In this document: positions 12,679-24,730 of the stretch, piece by piece
Layout: each line of letters begins with the position of its first letter
Numbering within the stretch: position 1 is the stretch's first letter
DNA from: Cercopithifilaria johnstoni
Taxonomy: Eukaryota > Nematoda > Chromadorea > Rhabditida > Onchocercidae
Assembly (NCBI GenBank): GCA_916381525.1
Contig: CAKAEH010001958.1
Span: 62,001-126,000, forward strand
Length of the DNA: 64,000 nucleotides
Direction: 5' to 3'
Notes under the pieces: model-generated
What the model was told of the DNA's origin: nothing
Database searches by the model: none
The model's input: the letters and a program-made list of their open reading frames with translations, nothing else
Translations under genes and position numbers: made by a program

Positions 12679-15448
12679 TCAAATTTGAATGTTGCTGGTG
12701 GTAACAGTAGATCCTTGTTGGCTAATGATGCATTCGATTATCGCGACGCTCATGTCCGTTATATCAGCTAGTGGAATATTGCTTAATCGATGCAGTTCAT
12801 TTGTGATCTGAAAAAAAATTGGCCTGGTTTTTCATATCCTAGATGCAAGGTAATGAGTTTCAAAATGTTCGTGGGATGGTTTCTTTCTGCAAATCTAGGA
12901 ACTGGAGCTTACTTCATCAGCAGCCTGCATTCCGTCTACACAGCAAGATGCAGTCACGATTACTCCACAGGCCAATAAGAACCAGTCCGCTTGCACGCGG
13001 CACATTTGTTCACTGAAATTATGGGAGTTGACGGCGACATTTTGTCCCAGTTGATAAAATATAGACTTCGAAATTAATCTAATACCGTTAAAAAGTCATA
13101 AACTTCAGGGATCATACAAATGAATGTCATTGCTATCTCTCCTCCTGCAATAGAGAGCAATTCATGAGAAAAGTAAGGAAATAATTTAGAAAAATACCGT
13201 GTAACAATGTATGCCGATGGACCCATTACATTGGCCATCATCCGTTTGTATACATCGTCCCAGTGAATGAAAACACAATCCAGCACTAACAGGATATACT
13301 GCCAATAGTTACATGTTTCAACATCTTGTTCCCATTTCATCTCTGAAAATGTTGCAATACTAACAAACATTGCCTAGATTTTCCTATCGTTCTAAACAAA
13401 AAATGGTTTTTAAATAATCTATTTTAATACAGGATGGAGACCATTAAAGTTTCTCATTTAATTCATCTAATAATAAACTTATTCGAAAACTATTTTCTGC
13501 TATTAACTAAGATAACCTGATAAATTTTGTGCATCGGTTAACTGCTATCAGGTTGAGATAATGTTACAAAATAATGTTTGATTCGATCATTTGACAAATA
13601 GATAATGATAATGTTTGACTCGATCATTTGACAAATATTTAAGTACTAAATTTCCCAAATCAGTGAGCAAAAGTTAACAAATTTAAGGAAAATTTAAAAA
13701 ATTTCGACTTCCGAACTTACTAAGAATTTTAAATAGCGACTCGATATAAACGAGTGGGGTGCAATGATACGCAGGTTCCCAATTGATCATTGATAAAACG
13801 CGTAATTCGGATCGTACAACAGATTCTTCCGTATAAGCAAATCCCAACGTTTTCAGACATAACGTTACAGTTTGGATTGACAAACTCTATAAAAAACGGA
13901 AAACGCATATATCGATAATTTAAATAGTAAAATTCTTTCTAGTTCCTTGTTTACATAATTTCATGTAAGCAACTTAGTAACTGTACCATAAAACTGTAAT
14001 TGAGGTCAGTTTTAACAAAAGCTTTCTCCATTTAAAAAGCGACACATTTTCACATAAACAGTACTACACGGCTAAAGTTCTGGTCTCCTTATTAGAGCTT
14101 CAAAACAACCCTTTCAGAATTCCCCAATGTAATATGGTCCAAAAAATTTATGGATTCAGAAGTATCGCCTTTTTTCGAGCGAGAATTGTGAATACGTTGT
14201 CATTTATTTGGCCACTAAGCGATGAAGCATCCTGTTTAATCCTGTTTATCAGCATTCGAAAGTGATGCAGTCCTAGCCACTTACGACCGTACGAGTTGTT
14301 AAGCATTTTTTTCTTTTATTATTTCGGATTTTAGTAGAATTCATCAAGTGAAGCACTTACGTCATGGTAGCTGTGCATTTTGGAGGCAATTTGAATTGCG
14401 GAAAGCATTCGTAATGTCGTTTGACGCGATAATGTCGCTTCAATACGATTCCATTCTTGATATTTCTTCCGATCGGATCGTTTCGAGTTGTATATACTTT
14501 CATGCAAGCGACTAACTAACTGTACCATAAAACTACAACTAACCTCATCCGTAGAGAAAGAGCTTAGCTACTGTCGATAAAATTGCTTCGTTAAGATTAA
14601 TAATGTCGTATAATAATGATACAGCTAATTCATATTTTAGTAAGATATAGTTGATAATTGATGTCAAAGGGCACATCTAATAAAAAAAATAATATCATCT
14701 TTCTTTTTTGTTCATACATGTGAGATAGAAAGGTGAATATGCAAAGTATTTTTTTTACTTGTCAAATATTAACAATGCACTGTATTTCACTTCTTGTGGT
14801 AGACGAAGTCTTGTACAAGCGGTAAAAATATATTCAGCGGAACGAGATGTATGAAACACATGATTCCATTCATTCTGCAAATTTATTTATGAAAATTGAT
14901 CACCATAAAAGCAAAGGAGATTTTAAATAATGGATAAGGTATATGAGGAATTTACGTGAAAAGTTTCAAAAAATTTTCACTCTACTATGTATCCAATTAT
15001 AAATTCACTAATTAATGGAAGGAAGTGAAAGAAAAACTTTCCCGAGCTTTTCTAGTTTTCTAATAAATCATTTGGTTAATTAATAGATCAGAAAATTACC
15101 GCATCACTAATTCGCCGATTATTTTCGGCAGCAAGTACACTGATCCAATCATTATGCATATCTGGTGGAAGACAAGCAGTTCTATCCAGAAAATCTGGAT
15201 CTAATATTCGGAAAGCCTGAAAATTTTCTCGTCTTTTCTTTCTCCTAAACATTCTATGATGAAAAACAAATTACACATCTAATATATCTATCGCTTCGCG
15301 CTTTCTTTTACAAGATAAAAAACTTTAAAATATTTTATTAAATTAAATGATTTATCAAACTTTTTCATACTTAATCCTTGTAAATCTTTAACTTTTTCCG
15401 TACCTGATCCATTTCATCGTCGCTCTTTTCCTCTTCCGATTCTGTCAT
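12679..15448 (-). CDS. Cyclin-fold protein of the CNTD1/COSA-1 type
   Basis: Exons read on the minus strand: 15404-15448, 15100-15216, 14759-14874, 14361-14532, 13721-13886, 13198-13342, 12913-13012, 12679-12807. All phases join and give 329 residues, about the length of vertebrate CNTD1. The first cyclin fold is visible as LLIFDNFMVQLVSRLHES and, further on, TLRMLSAIQIASKMHSYHD and SELRVLSMINWEPAY, the last resembling the cyclin motif before the second fold. The C-terminal part contains QADWFLLACGVIVTASCCVD and then ITNELHRLSNIPLADITDMS. In C. elegans the CNTD1 relative COSA-1 marks meiotic crossover sites. The family call rests on overall layout and length and is not certain; another divergent cyclin is possible. 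The exon at 13198-13342 could also read through to a stop at 13074, but splicing to 13012 keeps phase and recovers the conserved-looking end. Confidence 0.6.
13955..14006 (-). pseudogene. Pseudo-exon: stopped copy of the exon at 14361-14532
   Basis: On the minus strand an acceptor-like CAG is followed by FMVQLLSCLHEIM and a stop, closely matching FMVQLVSRLHES at the start of the true exon. The match extends some bases into the intron side of the acceptor. Only about 45-50 bases are clearly shared, after which similarity fades. Confidence 0.65.
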
Positions 15449-15807
15449 AATATCAAATTATCAATAAAACACAATGCATAAAATTTTCAACGTAATTTGG
15501 CAAGACTGCAAAAAAAGTTTAACTTTTAAATGTAAATACTTTTACAAATTAAAATTAGTAATAATAAATGGAGTAAAAAAAAGGAGAGGAAAAGCTTACA
15601 AAGAAAAAGTTAGGCCTATGTATAAGTCAATATCTATAGTCTGTTCACTTTGGGAAAATCCAAGGAAAAATTCTTTGCAAACATACACGTCCACTGAAAG
15701 CTAACCTTCCCTAACCTTTTTTACGCAGCATCCATGAACACTCATGCACAAATGTATGCGCATGTATACGTGCTATCAGTTACTTTCCTTTTTTGAAATG
15801 GCTGAGA

Positions 15808-15842
<35 letters not shown>

Positions 15843-16562
15843 ATATCTTTTTAGGCCAACTGCTTATTGCGTTATTGTTGGATATGTGTGATAGGTTGCG
15901 TGCATCATTATATTGTGATGTAAAGATTGTGATGTTTGCGAGTGTATTTTATCCATAAGAGTCGAGTTATTTTACGATTAGACAACTTTTACTTCTGTGC
16001 TGCTTACATTTACAAACATACGCTTGCTTATCGTGCATTTGCATTCAGCGTGCGTTGAATCTTTTCCATTTTCAAAATGAATGAGATGTGTGTGCGTGTA
16101 TGCATATGTATCTTCCAGGTTAACAATTTATTGCGTTGTGATTGGTTGTGTGAAAGACTGAGTAAATCATTACGTGGAGATTTTGTTGGCGTGATATATA
16201 TATATTGCATCCATAAATGTTCGTTTCTTGTATGCATCCCATGACGTATAGACATTGACGTATTGATTTTATTCGTTAGAAATTATACGTTTTTCAACCA
16301 AACAAAACGGAAATTTATTATTAGAATATGTTTATTTTGTATATCCACCTAAATGAATTACAATTATTATATGATTTTGTTGAGACAAATTTAAGGTACA
16401 GTCAGATACATATATATCAACCAACGTATAAATGAGATATGATTTAACTAATTCAACGCATATCCAAGAAGTAATTATTAACGTCTTCATTTAGATAAGC
16501 GGAATTGTTGGAAGTGAAATAAAATAAGAACTTAATCTTCATTTCCATCGTTTTAGACTTTC
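15449..16562. other. Intergenic region with (GT)n and a diverged duplication
   Basis: A GT microsatellite lies at about 15808-15841. The surroundings at about 15760-15950 and 16030-16220 share an order of words (GAGATG, GT run, GCATAT, TTATTGCGTT), suggesting an old duplication with a period near 270-280 bases. No gene supported. The region separates two divergent genes and probably holds both promoters. Confidence 0.55.
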
Positions 16563-18380
16563 ATGAGTATCTATTCGCATCGAATGCCAAGTTCCCGTTT
16601 TCGGGATTCTATTAACCTCACTTCATCTACCATGACCAGGCAGCAACGACACCTTTGGATATGTTCACAGATACATTCTAGAGTGAGCTTAATTAATCTT
16701 TGCTCATTCATCTTTACGTTCAAATATACCAGAACATAACATGGAAAAAATGGGCAAAAGAAAGCAGCAAAAATGGCTAGAAAATTCCGGCAGCTTTGCA
16801 ATACGTTTATCTGCCAAAGCATTCTGATTCTAATAATCTAGAAATCTGCTAACTAATGCTACTTACAGATAATCTTCCTCATGGTGCAGATTTTGATGAT
16901 CATTTTATCTCTGGTAATATTGATTAACAATTTCACTAAATTGCACGAGGCTAGTTGGGGACAATTTTTCATCGCTTATGCTCTACTCTTTGGGTTCGTT
17001 ATCTCTTTAAAATTATCATAGCTTTGGTAGTCAGTTACTGTACACATCGCTAATTAGATTTCTAGAATGACATGATTTGTAAAATGTTTCACAACTTTAG
17101 GCAGTAAATTTCATCATCATGCTTCCACATCATCTGATCTTTTTCATACCAGGCTTCGAATGGTCTTTTTCCAGAGCTATTACTGGAATTTGGGCACTAA
17201 AACTTGTGGACAACACGTATCAAAAAGATCATCGAGTAAAGAAACATTACTGCATCCCTCCTAAATTCATCATTATTCCATCTTACATTGTACAGGTTTG
17301 TAAAAATTAACGGAAAGAAAAGTATGATGCCTAAGAATTTCTCTGAAGAAATACAAGGACCAGAAACCGGACCTGTAACTTGATTTTCTGTTAAATTTGC
17401 GTTTAAAAACTTCTTACTTAAGATCGGTTTCATAATTCTATTCGCGTACGAAACCTTCCACTATTTGGTAACAAAAATATCATCGTTTATGGAACTTTCG
17501 CCGTTGTTTGTATTGTTTGGTGTTTTAATTCCAATTTGGCTGATATGGATCATAATTTTGTATGTTTTCGCCGCGGAAATTAATTGCTTTATATACGTGG
17601 TCAATCGTTCTCGTCATTGGCGTTCTGGGCAATATCCTTTGCTAAATATGCGTACCTCAAATAATGGTAAATAAATCTTGTTTTTATTATCAATTGTATG
17701 ATCGATAACCAACTGTCAAATGTTCTTACCGTTAATCTTAACACATTCAGTGAAAAGTTTTTGGTAATATTTTTTCCACCTCATCTTAGCATGTTATCAC
17801 TATACTTCCTGCATAAATGTACCAAAATTTATTGGAAGTGGCATTTTTTAAATCATAAAGTTTTTTATAATGAACTAAGGAAAGTTTTGAGTCAAAACTA
17901 TAATATAAAATAATAGATTTCAATGCCGTTTGGAAATCACTTTGGTTGTCTATACTTTTGAATTTATTTTATAGTTCAGATTTACCATTTTGTTCATCTG
18001 ATTGCAGCAAGGCGTCCGTTTAATCCAACATCGTCACGAAAACATCTTGCCACGGACACACTGCAAGAGCGTGAACGAACGAAGTTGTCGGATTCAGTTG
18101 CTATTGTCAATAGGTGAAAAGCCTCATATATCTGCCATTCGTATTTATCCTTCAAGTTCTATTTTTTTTGTCTTTAATTATTTTCTTCAGCAATTTCAGT
18201 GGATCAAGGAAAACGTATAATAACACGGAAACCAGAATTGAAGTGATTCCTTCCATTCATGCAACAGAAAAGATGGCACCATGTTTCTCGGAATATTCAC
18301 GAATGGGTATCTCGATGATCAGTTCTCAGCTGGAAACCGTTCCAGAAGAATCCTCAAAATCTACAAATTCTTTACCATGA
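16563..18380 (+). CDS. Unrecognised four-helix membrane protein
   Basis: I do not recognise the family. Exons: 16563-16682, 16869-16997, 17101-17295, 17423-17666, 18008-18113, 18191-18380, with consistent phases, giving 327 residues. Hydrophobic segments lie at roughly residues 41-60 (IIFLMVQILMIILSLVILI), 70-98, 148-160 and 170-195 (VLFGVLIPIWLIWIIILYVF). Between the second and third is a polar stretch with several Lys and His. The last 90 residues are polar and Ser/Thr/Arg-rich and probably cytosolic. The donor after 16997 is a weak GTTATC, so that junction is the least sure. No signal peptide is evident. Layout resembles small tetraspan proteins but no named motif was seen. Confidence 0.6.
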
Positions 18381-19271
18381 TACAATTTTTTTCTTCCTTA
18401 AATTCTTTCTCTACTTTCTCTGTTGAATGATGTACTTCTTTTTGATATGTCTTGTTCTACATTTCATTTAAGAGTGTTGTGCTTCTGAATGATTGATAGT
18501 TTATCAATACAATTTCCAATTACTTAAATTTTCATTTCTGGAAGCTTCATACTTATATCATAAAGTAAGAAGTCACGAAAGATTACAAATTAATAGAACT
18601 GGACAGCCATGTATTTAATTTGAATTTTTTTGATGAACATCCTGATAAAATTAAATGGTTTTTCTTCTTGATTTGTGTTTTCTCCAGAAAATTAAACAAA
18701 TTAAACGGTTGGTGCAATTTTGAAAACTGTTATTTTGAAAAGATATTTTGTAATCGTATTTTCTTGTTGGTAAATGTTTTCTTTGTTTGTCTTAGCAAAC
18801 TTGACAACAAAATCAATGCAATGAATTATAAAAGTTGCTTTCTTAGTTCTTTTTGCAGGCTTTTTCGAACGATAAAAAGCATTACTGCAGCATATAAGCA
18901 CCTTGTATGAATAACTAAATGACTCATTTCTAAATTGCTGCATAAAGCAAGAAATCTATAGTTGCGATAACAATCCAAGCATAGCATTGTTTTTCTTAGC
19001 TCCGAAATCCAGTTTTGATCTTTACGAAATCCATTCCATTAATGTAATCGCTATATTCTCATGCCACCTTGTCGTCATGAATTTTTGCTCACATAAATTG
19101 CACCTGCACTGTCATTAAATAACTACAAGATTCTGATGCAACAGTGAATTTGATTGCTTAGGTGGAAATGGTTCAATCTTACTGATGTTTGTGTTCAGCT
19201 TATTTCTCTTTCCAAAACTGGTATTACGCTAGAAATAATGGTATTAGCAAATCGGGTCATCCAAATACTTC
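18381..19271. other. Non-coding spacer
   Basis: Includes the 3' UTR of the membrane-protein gene. Open frames here overlap on both strands and show no splice-consistent extension. Confidence 0.5.
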
Positions 19272-19279
19272 TTTTCAGC

Positions 19280-19510
19280 TTATCCTGAAGGAAAGGATGT
19301 AAGCGAACGAAATAAAAATAGTTTTTTTTTCGAACTTCTCTTACTTTTTTGATTGATTAATTTTTCTTCTTTCAGCGACGTAAAAAGAGATCGCAGATCT
19401 TTCAGCGACATAAAAAGAAATCGCAGATCTTTCAGCGACATAAGAAGAAATCGCATAAACTCATCCACTCATTTCTGAATGATTTCAAAGTAATTTATTA
19501 CATAAAAACA
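19280..19510 (+). CDS. Possible 3' end of a small basic protein with 10-residue repeats
   Basis: Plus-strand reading after an acceptor at 19280 gives LILKER, then a donor-like GTAAGC, then a second acceptor at 19375 followed by an open frame ending at a TGA near 19527. That frame repeats FQRHKKKSQI nearly three times because a 30-base unit is repeated at 19370-19457. An AATAAA near 19509 fits a transcript end. No upstream exons were found, so this may be only a fragment or a chance structure. The overlapping minus-strand frame repeats SLKDLRFLFM from the same DNA and is less likely. Confidence 0.25.
19370..19457. repeat. 30-base tandem repeat, about three copies
   Basis: The word TTTCAGCGACATAAAAAGA or a variant recurs every 30 bases. 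The period is a multiple of three, so a reading frame passes through without interruption. Confidence 0.85.
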
Positions 19511-19529
19511 ATAAAATATTTGTGAAAAA

Positions 19530-20846
19530 CAACAACATGTTTTTTTACAAAAATTTTAAAAAATTTTTTTAATTAAACAACAGAAGATGGTTTAATTGTA
19601 TTAACTTTCTACTAATTAAAATTAATTTTTGAATAATTAATTACACCAATAGCAAAAGCTGGTAATGGTATCATAATTATTTGTTAATATAAATGCTAAT
19701 TTCTTTATCATCTTCAATATCAGAAAATGTATTTACGTTACGCCAAACTTTCAATTTTTCGTAGTTCAATTACTTCTTTTTCATTTTAGAAATAATTCAG
19801 TTTTTTTTGCGATATGAAACATTGTTTTAAATTTGCTATTAAAAGCAATTAGTGAATTGAAGAGCCATAATCATTTAAATATTAGTTTTAGTTTTAAGTT
19901 TAACTTTAGTTTTAAATTTGCTTTTTCAATTAAAACAATTGAATTATTTTATATGCTATTACAAATGGAAGGAAATCGATCAAACATTTCGAAGCATTAT
20001 TTAATTGATTTTTTTAATTGGAACTAATTGAATAAGTTTTATGTAGTTATCCATTCTGTATCAATTTCACTTACTTTCTTACAGCATTACATTAAAGCGA
20101 TAGTAATTAAAACTGCTACTAAACACTTAGTGATAATTTAATATTAATATAATTAAATTTTGAATGAGAAATTATTCATTAGAGTATGAGTGATCTGGTA
20201 AATCTGATATTTTACCTTGTAACTATTTTAGATTTGTTAAGGAATTGAAAAACGAATTGTTAGATATATGTATCATTATAATGAAATGAAATATTTGTAA
20301 AATTTATAATTCTAATCAATTCTCTTACATTTATGATGATCTATTTATGTTATAAAATACTTTTTCACCGATATATTTTGATTTCTAGCAGACTATCGAA
20401 CATACTCAATTCGTTTACATTATCCATTTTCATTTCATTTCACATTTACATACTTTTTTTTTAAGCTGAAATTAAAATCCAATAGTTTAAAAAGTCTTAA
20501 ATGAAAACTTAAATGCTTTTTCACCTCTGTTAAAATTTAGATGATTTTTTTTAAATCTTAAATTTAGACAGAATTATTATTCTCTCATTCATTGAATGAA
20601 TGTTTTTTCAGATTCCCGTTTTATGACAACAGCATATATAGTAAACGACATGATAATAATTTAGCCGTATATTTTTGGTATCATCATTTAGTGCTATTTG
20701 GTATTCATCTTATTGAATTTTGTAATTTTGTCATTTCTGTGTTATGCGAGAAAACGATATTTATTGAAGAAAGCCATATAGAAGGAAAATGGGATGTCTA
20801 TGTATATTCCTAAAAAAAATTCAACTGCTGTTTACAGCTTCTCACT
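19530..20846. other. AT-rich intergenic DNA
   Basis: No supported gene. The right end is the 3' flank of the alpha-tubulin gene. Confidence 0.6.
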
Positions 20847-23800
20847 TCAGTAGCCTCCATCATCGTCTGGTTCAAGTGGTTCTTCAATTTCATCTGCAGC
20901 AACCTAAAGAATCAGAAACTCCTTAGTCATATTTAGATCTTTTAAAATTTCATTCTTTTGAATAATAGTCTAAAATCAGGAAAATTCCAATTAAAGGTTA
21001 TAAAAGAGGTAAAATGCTAGACGTTGTAAAGTAGATTAGTTGGAAAAGAGAATAAGTAAATGTTTACCTCAACGTAATCTTTCTCAAGAACAGCCAGATC
21101 TTCACGTGCCTCAATGAACTCTCCTTCCTCCATACCCTCTCCAACAAACCAATGGACAAAAGCGCGTTTTGCAAACATCAAGTCAAACTTGAGGTCTAAA
21201 CGCGACCATGCCTCAGCAATGGCTGTTGTATTAGCCAACATACAAAGTGCACGTGGTACAGGTGCAACATCACCATCTGGTACCACTGTAGGTGGTTGAT
21301 GATTAACTCCAACCTAGAAATTTTAATTTTAAACTTTATAGGAAGAAAAAAATCTTTAAAAAAATGAAAAAATTTATTCTCTTTAATAATCAGATATTCA
21401 TAATAAATCTGTGATTTTTTGAATTGTTTTTCAATAGCAATAATTTACCTTGAATCCAGTGGGGCACCAATCTACAAATCTGATCTGTCGACGCTGACGG
21501 ATGGAACTAATAGCCTCATTAACATCATTCGGAGTGACATCACCGCGGTACAAAAGACATATCGACATGTATTTTCCATTTGATGGATTACACTTGGAAA
21601 TAGTTTATATCAGGAAAACTATTAAATCAGGTAAAACAAATTGAGATAGTAAGTCAAAATAAACCGGAAAAGTGTCGAAGATCGAAATGCTTAAATAATT
21701 CAAAACAGAATGATTTGAAGAATACGAAACCAATTGTAATCTAAGAAAACAAGTAATTATTTATTAATTTAAAGCTGAAATAAAATGATTGAAATTTATA
21801 ACAGCTTACCTTCACCATTTGATTGGGAGCATCGAAACAATCACGGGTGATATCAGTGACCGAAAGAGATTCATGACGGGCTTTTTCGACAGAAACCACT
21901 GGGGCATATGTCACCAGCGGAAAATGAACACGTGGATATGGTACCAAGTTCGTTTGGAATTCCATCAGATCCACATTTAATGCACCATCGAAGCGCAATG
22001 AAGCCGTGATCGACGAAACGACCTAAAAAAAGGATTGATTGGGATTGACTGATCAAACATTAACTCTATCGATCAATACTGCACTCTTTAATAATAGCGA
22101 ACTCTAAAATCTTAAAAAATTTTCAAATGACTACAAACTTATCTTTTATCAATCGATAATGCAAAGTAACTAACTATTGGTATTACTACCATTTCCATTC
22201 GAAATATTATTCTTTTCGCGAAATGTATCATATTTCTTTCTTTTTTTTCAGATAATTTTATAACAACTAATTTTGATTACAAAAAGACTATCGAATAAGT
22301 TAAAATATAGAAGGCTGTCAAATGTTATTAAGTAATTAGCAGCTAGTAATAGCAAATATCAATGATCATTTAACATGTGTTAAATTATCAAAGATAATTT
22401 GATATTATATAAAGAAACCTGAGCGATAAGACGATTCAGGTTAGGATAGGATGGTCGATCAACATTTAAATTATAATGACACAAGTCATAAATTGCTTCA
22501 TTGTCTACAATGAATGAACAATCGGCATGTTCAAGGGTACTGTGAGTTGTAAGAACCGAATTATACGGTTCAACCACAGCGGTTGAGACTTGCGGTGCTG
22601 GATAGATCGAAAATTCCAGCTTGCTCTTTTTTCCATAGTCAATTGTCAAACGCTCCATTAGCAGCGATGTGAAACCGGAACCAGTACCGCCGCCAAACGA
22701 ATGGAACAGGAAGAACCCTGAAAAATTGAAATGAATATTCTGTAGCCTACTCTTACTACTATTTCTTTTCCATTCTATCATCGTTCATAAATCTTAAACA
22801 ACATTTTTCATCCATCCTGAAATACTTCATACTTCTCTCTTTTCTTTGGTCCAACAAGTATGGGTCCCAAGGAAACTTAGGGAATTTAAAAAAATTGAAA
22901 GATATTTGATAAATTCTCTCTGATAATAGCAGAGCAATAACCCTGTAATCCACCGCAATGCTCGGCCAAACGACGGATACGATCCATAACCGTATCAATC
23001 ACATCTTTGCCAATTGAATAATGCCCACGAGCATAATTATTTGCTGCATCTTCACGACCGGTTACCATTTGTTCCGGATGGAACAAATCTTTGTATTTTC
23101 CGGTACGAACCACATCTATAATATCAAATCGATTCATTTCATTTAATCAATATATTTATTTGTTCATGCTTTTTTGTTTAAATTAATTTAAAGAACTAAT
23201 AAACGAAACAAAAATTTATGCAAATTTTCGATACTTAATTGGTGGAATTAAAAAGCTGTGATTACCGACAACAGTTGGCTCCAAGTCAACTAGCAAAGCA
23301 CGTGGAACATAATGTCCAATAGCGGTTTCGGAGAAGAATGTTGTAAGTGATGACGAATCATGTTTTCCTCCCGATTCAGAAGCTAGTTCGCCATTTGGTT
23401 GAATGCCATGCTCCAGGCAAAATAACTCCCAGCATGCACTACCAATTTGCACGCCGGCTTGGCCAATATGCACAGAAATTATTTCACGCTAGAGTTTAAT
23501 GAAATTTTAACCCATCACTTTTACATTTAAGTCATTTAAAAAAACTATTCGTAATGTCGAAGTTATTCAGCTCTTTTCCTTTCTAAAAAAAATATGCAAA
23601 TTAATGGATGTAGTGCTAAAAATATGCAAATTTAATGAATAACATTGACACTATGAATAACTTTCGATCATAGTGTGTATTAAAATATACAAATTTAATG
23701 TATGCAAGAATCTGGGAATTTGTTAAAGTTATTAATTTATACTGATATGAAGTGAAGATAAGCCAGCTAATCTTCTTGGTAAGATGGAAAATTAGAAATA

Positions 23801-23987
23801 TTAATTAGTAAGATAATGCAATAATTACAAATTTATAATTCTAAATATTAAATGGCAAATGTAAGATTCAATCGTTATAAAGAGATTTTCTTGAGTTATA
23901 TTGATAACATTTAAATTTTATTGATCCATAGGTTCATTTAAATAAATCAATAAATTAAATTTAGATAAAAGAACATGTATATACCAT
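20847..23987 (-). CDS. Divergent alpha-tubulin
   Basis: Alpha-tubulin pairs with beta-tubulin to build microtubules. Exons on the minus strand: 23985-23987 (the ATG alone), 23266-23488, 22942-23115, 22419-22717, 21810-22022, 21449-21592, 21068-21313, 20847-20903. Phases join and give 452 residues. The nucleotide-binding GGGTGSG loop is at about residues 142-148, and the catalytic Glu of the NVDLMEFQTNLVPYP stretch is kept. The C-terminus ends DDDGGY with a terminal Tyr, fitting the detyrosination cycle. The H1-S2 loop reads GELASESGGKHDSSS, so the position of the acetylated Lys40 is Ser; the nearest Lys is at 43. Changes such as TAIGHYVPRALLVDLEP set it apart from common isotypes, so it is probably a specialised or lineage-specific isotype. 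Which C. elegans tba gene it matches best I cannot tell. Confidence 0.97.
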
Positions 23988-24698
23988 CTTTTTGATATCC
24001 ATTTAATCGATAGATATTGCTGTTTTTTTTGCTGAAAAATAAATTATCGATTAGGATAATTAGGATAACAGCATATTATATGAATGATAAATCTTTGTGA
24101 GATTGTTAAATTTGGTGTTATTTGATTTATTGCACAAAGAACAGCTTGAAGAATAAAGTAAGCAAGTTTTTTTCACTCTTATGATAATTAAATTAATGAT
24201 TTGATTGTATTACACATATCAAATTTGAATTTATGATTTTGCCAAATAAATTCTTATCTTCAACTTTTCAAAGAATCCAATCCTTCAGTACTAATTCTCT
24301 AATGAAATAACAGTTTTATGTAGGAGGATATTTCAAGTAAACGAAATTGTTAAAACTTTGACACTTTGAATGATTAGAAAGAATATATTAGTTTTTTTAA
24401 ATTATAATTGCAATTAGATACAGACCGATTAATCAAAATTATGAAGGCGAAGTGATGAAGAAAGTGTTAATTAACTCTGATAAGATTTCGCAATCAAATG
24501 AAGGCCAAGAAACAACCCAAGCAGAAGAACCAAACCGTCCGGTAGAAATAATATTCCAAGAATGGTGCAACCGATCATTTCTTAACTATTATTAAGAGCG
24601 AAGTTACTGTTACAAAAATTTGCATATTTTGCGTGAAAACTAAGAGTGCGTGTTGTACCATTCTGCTTCCCAATAATGCATTCCGCATGTTAATACAC

Positions 24699-24730
<32 letters not shown>

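Noticed and set aside
13074..13342. Last exon of the COSA-1-like gene read through to a stop at 13074
   Set aside because: Splicing from 13198 to 13012 and on to 12807 keeps phase and gives a longer, more cyclin-like C-terminus.
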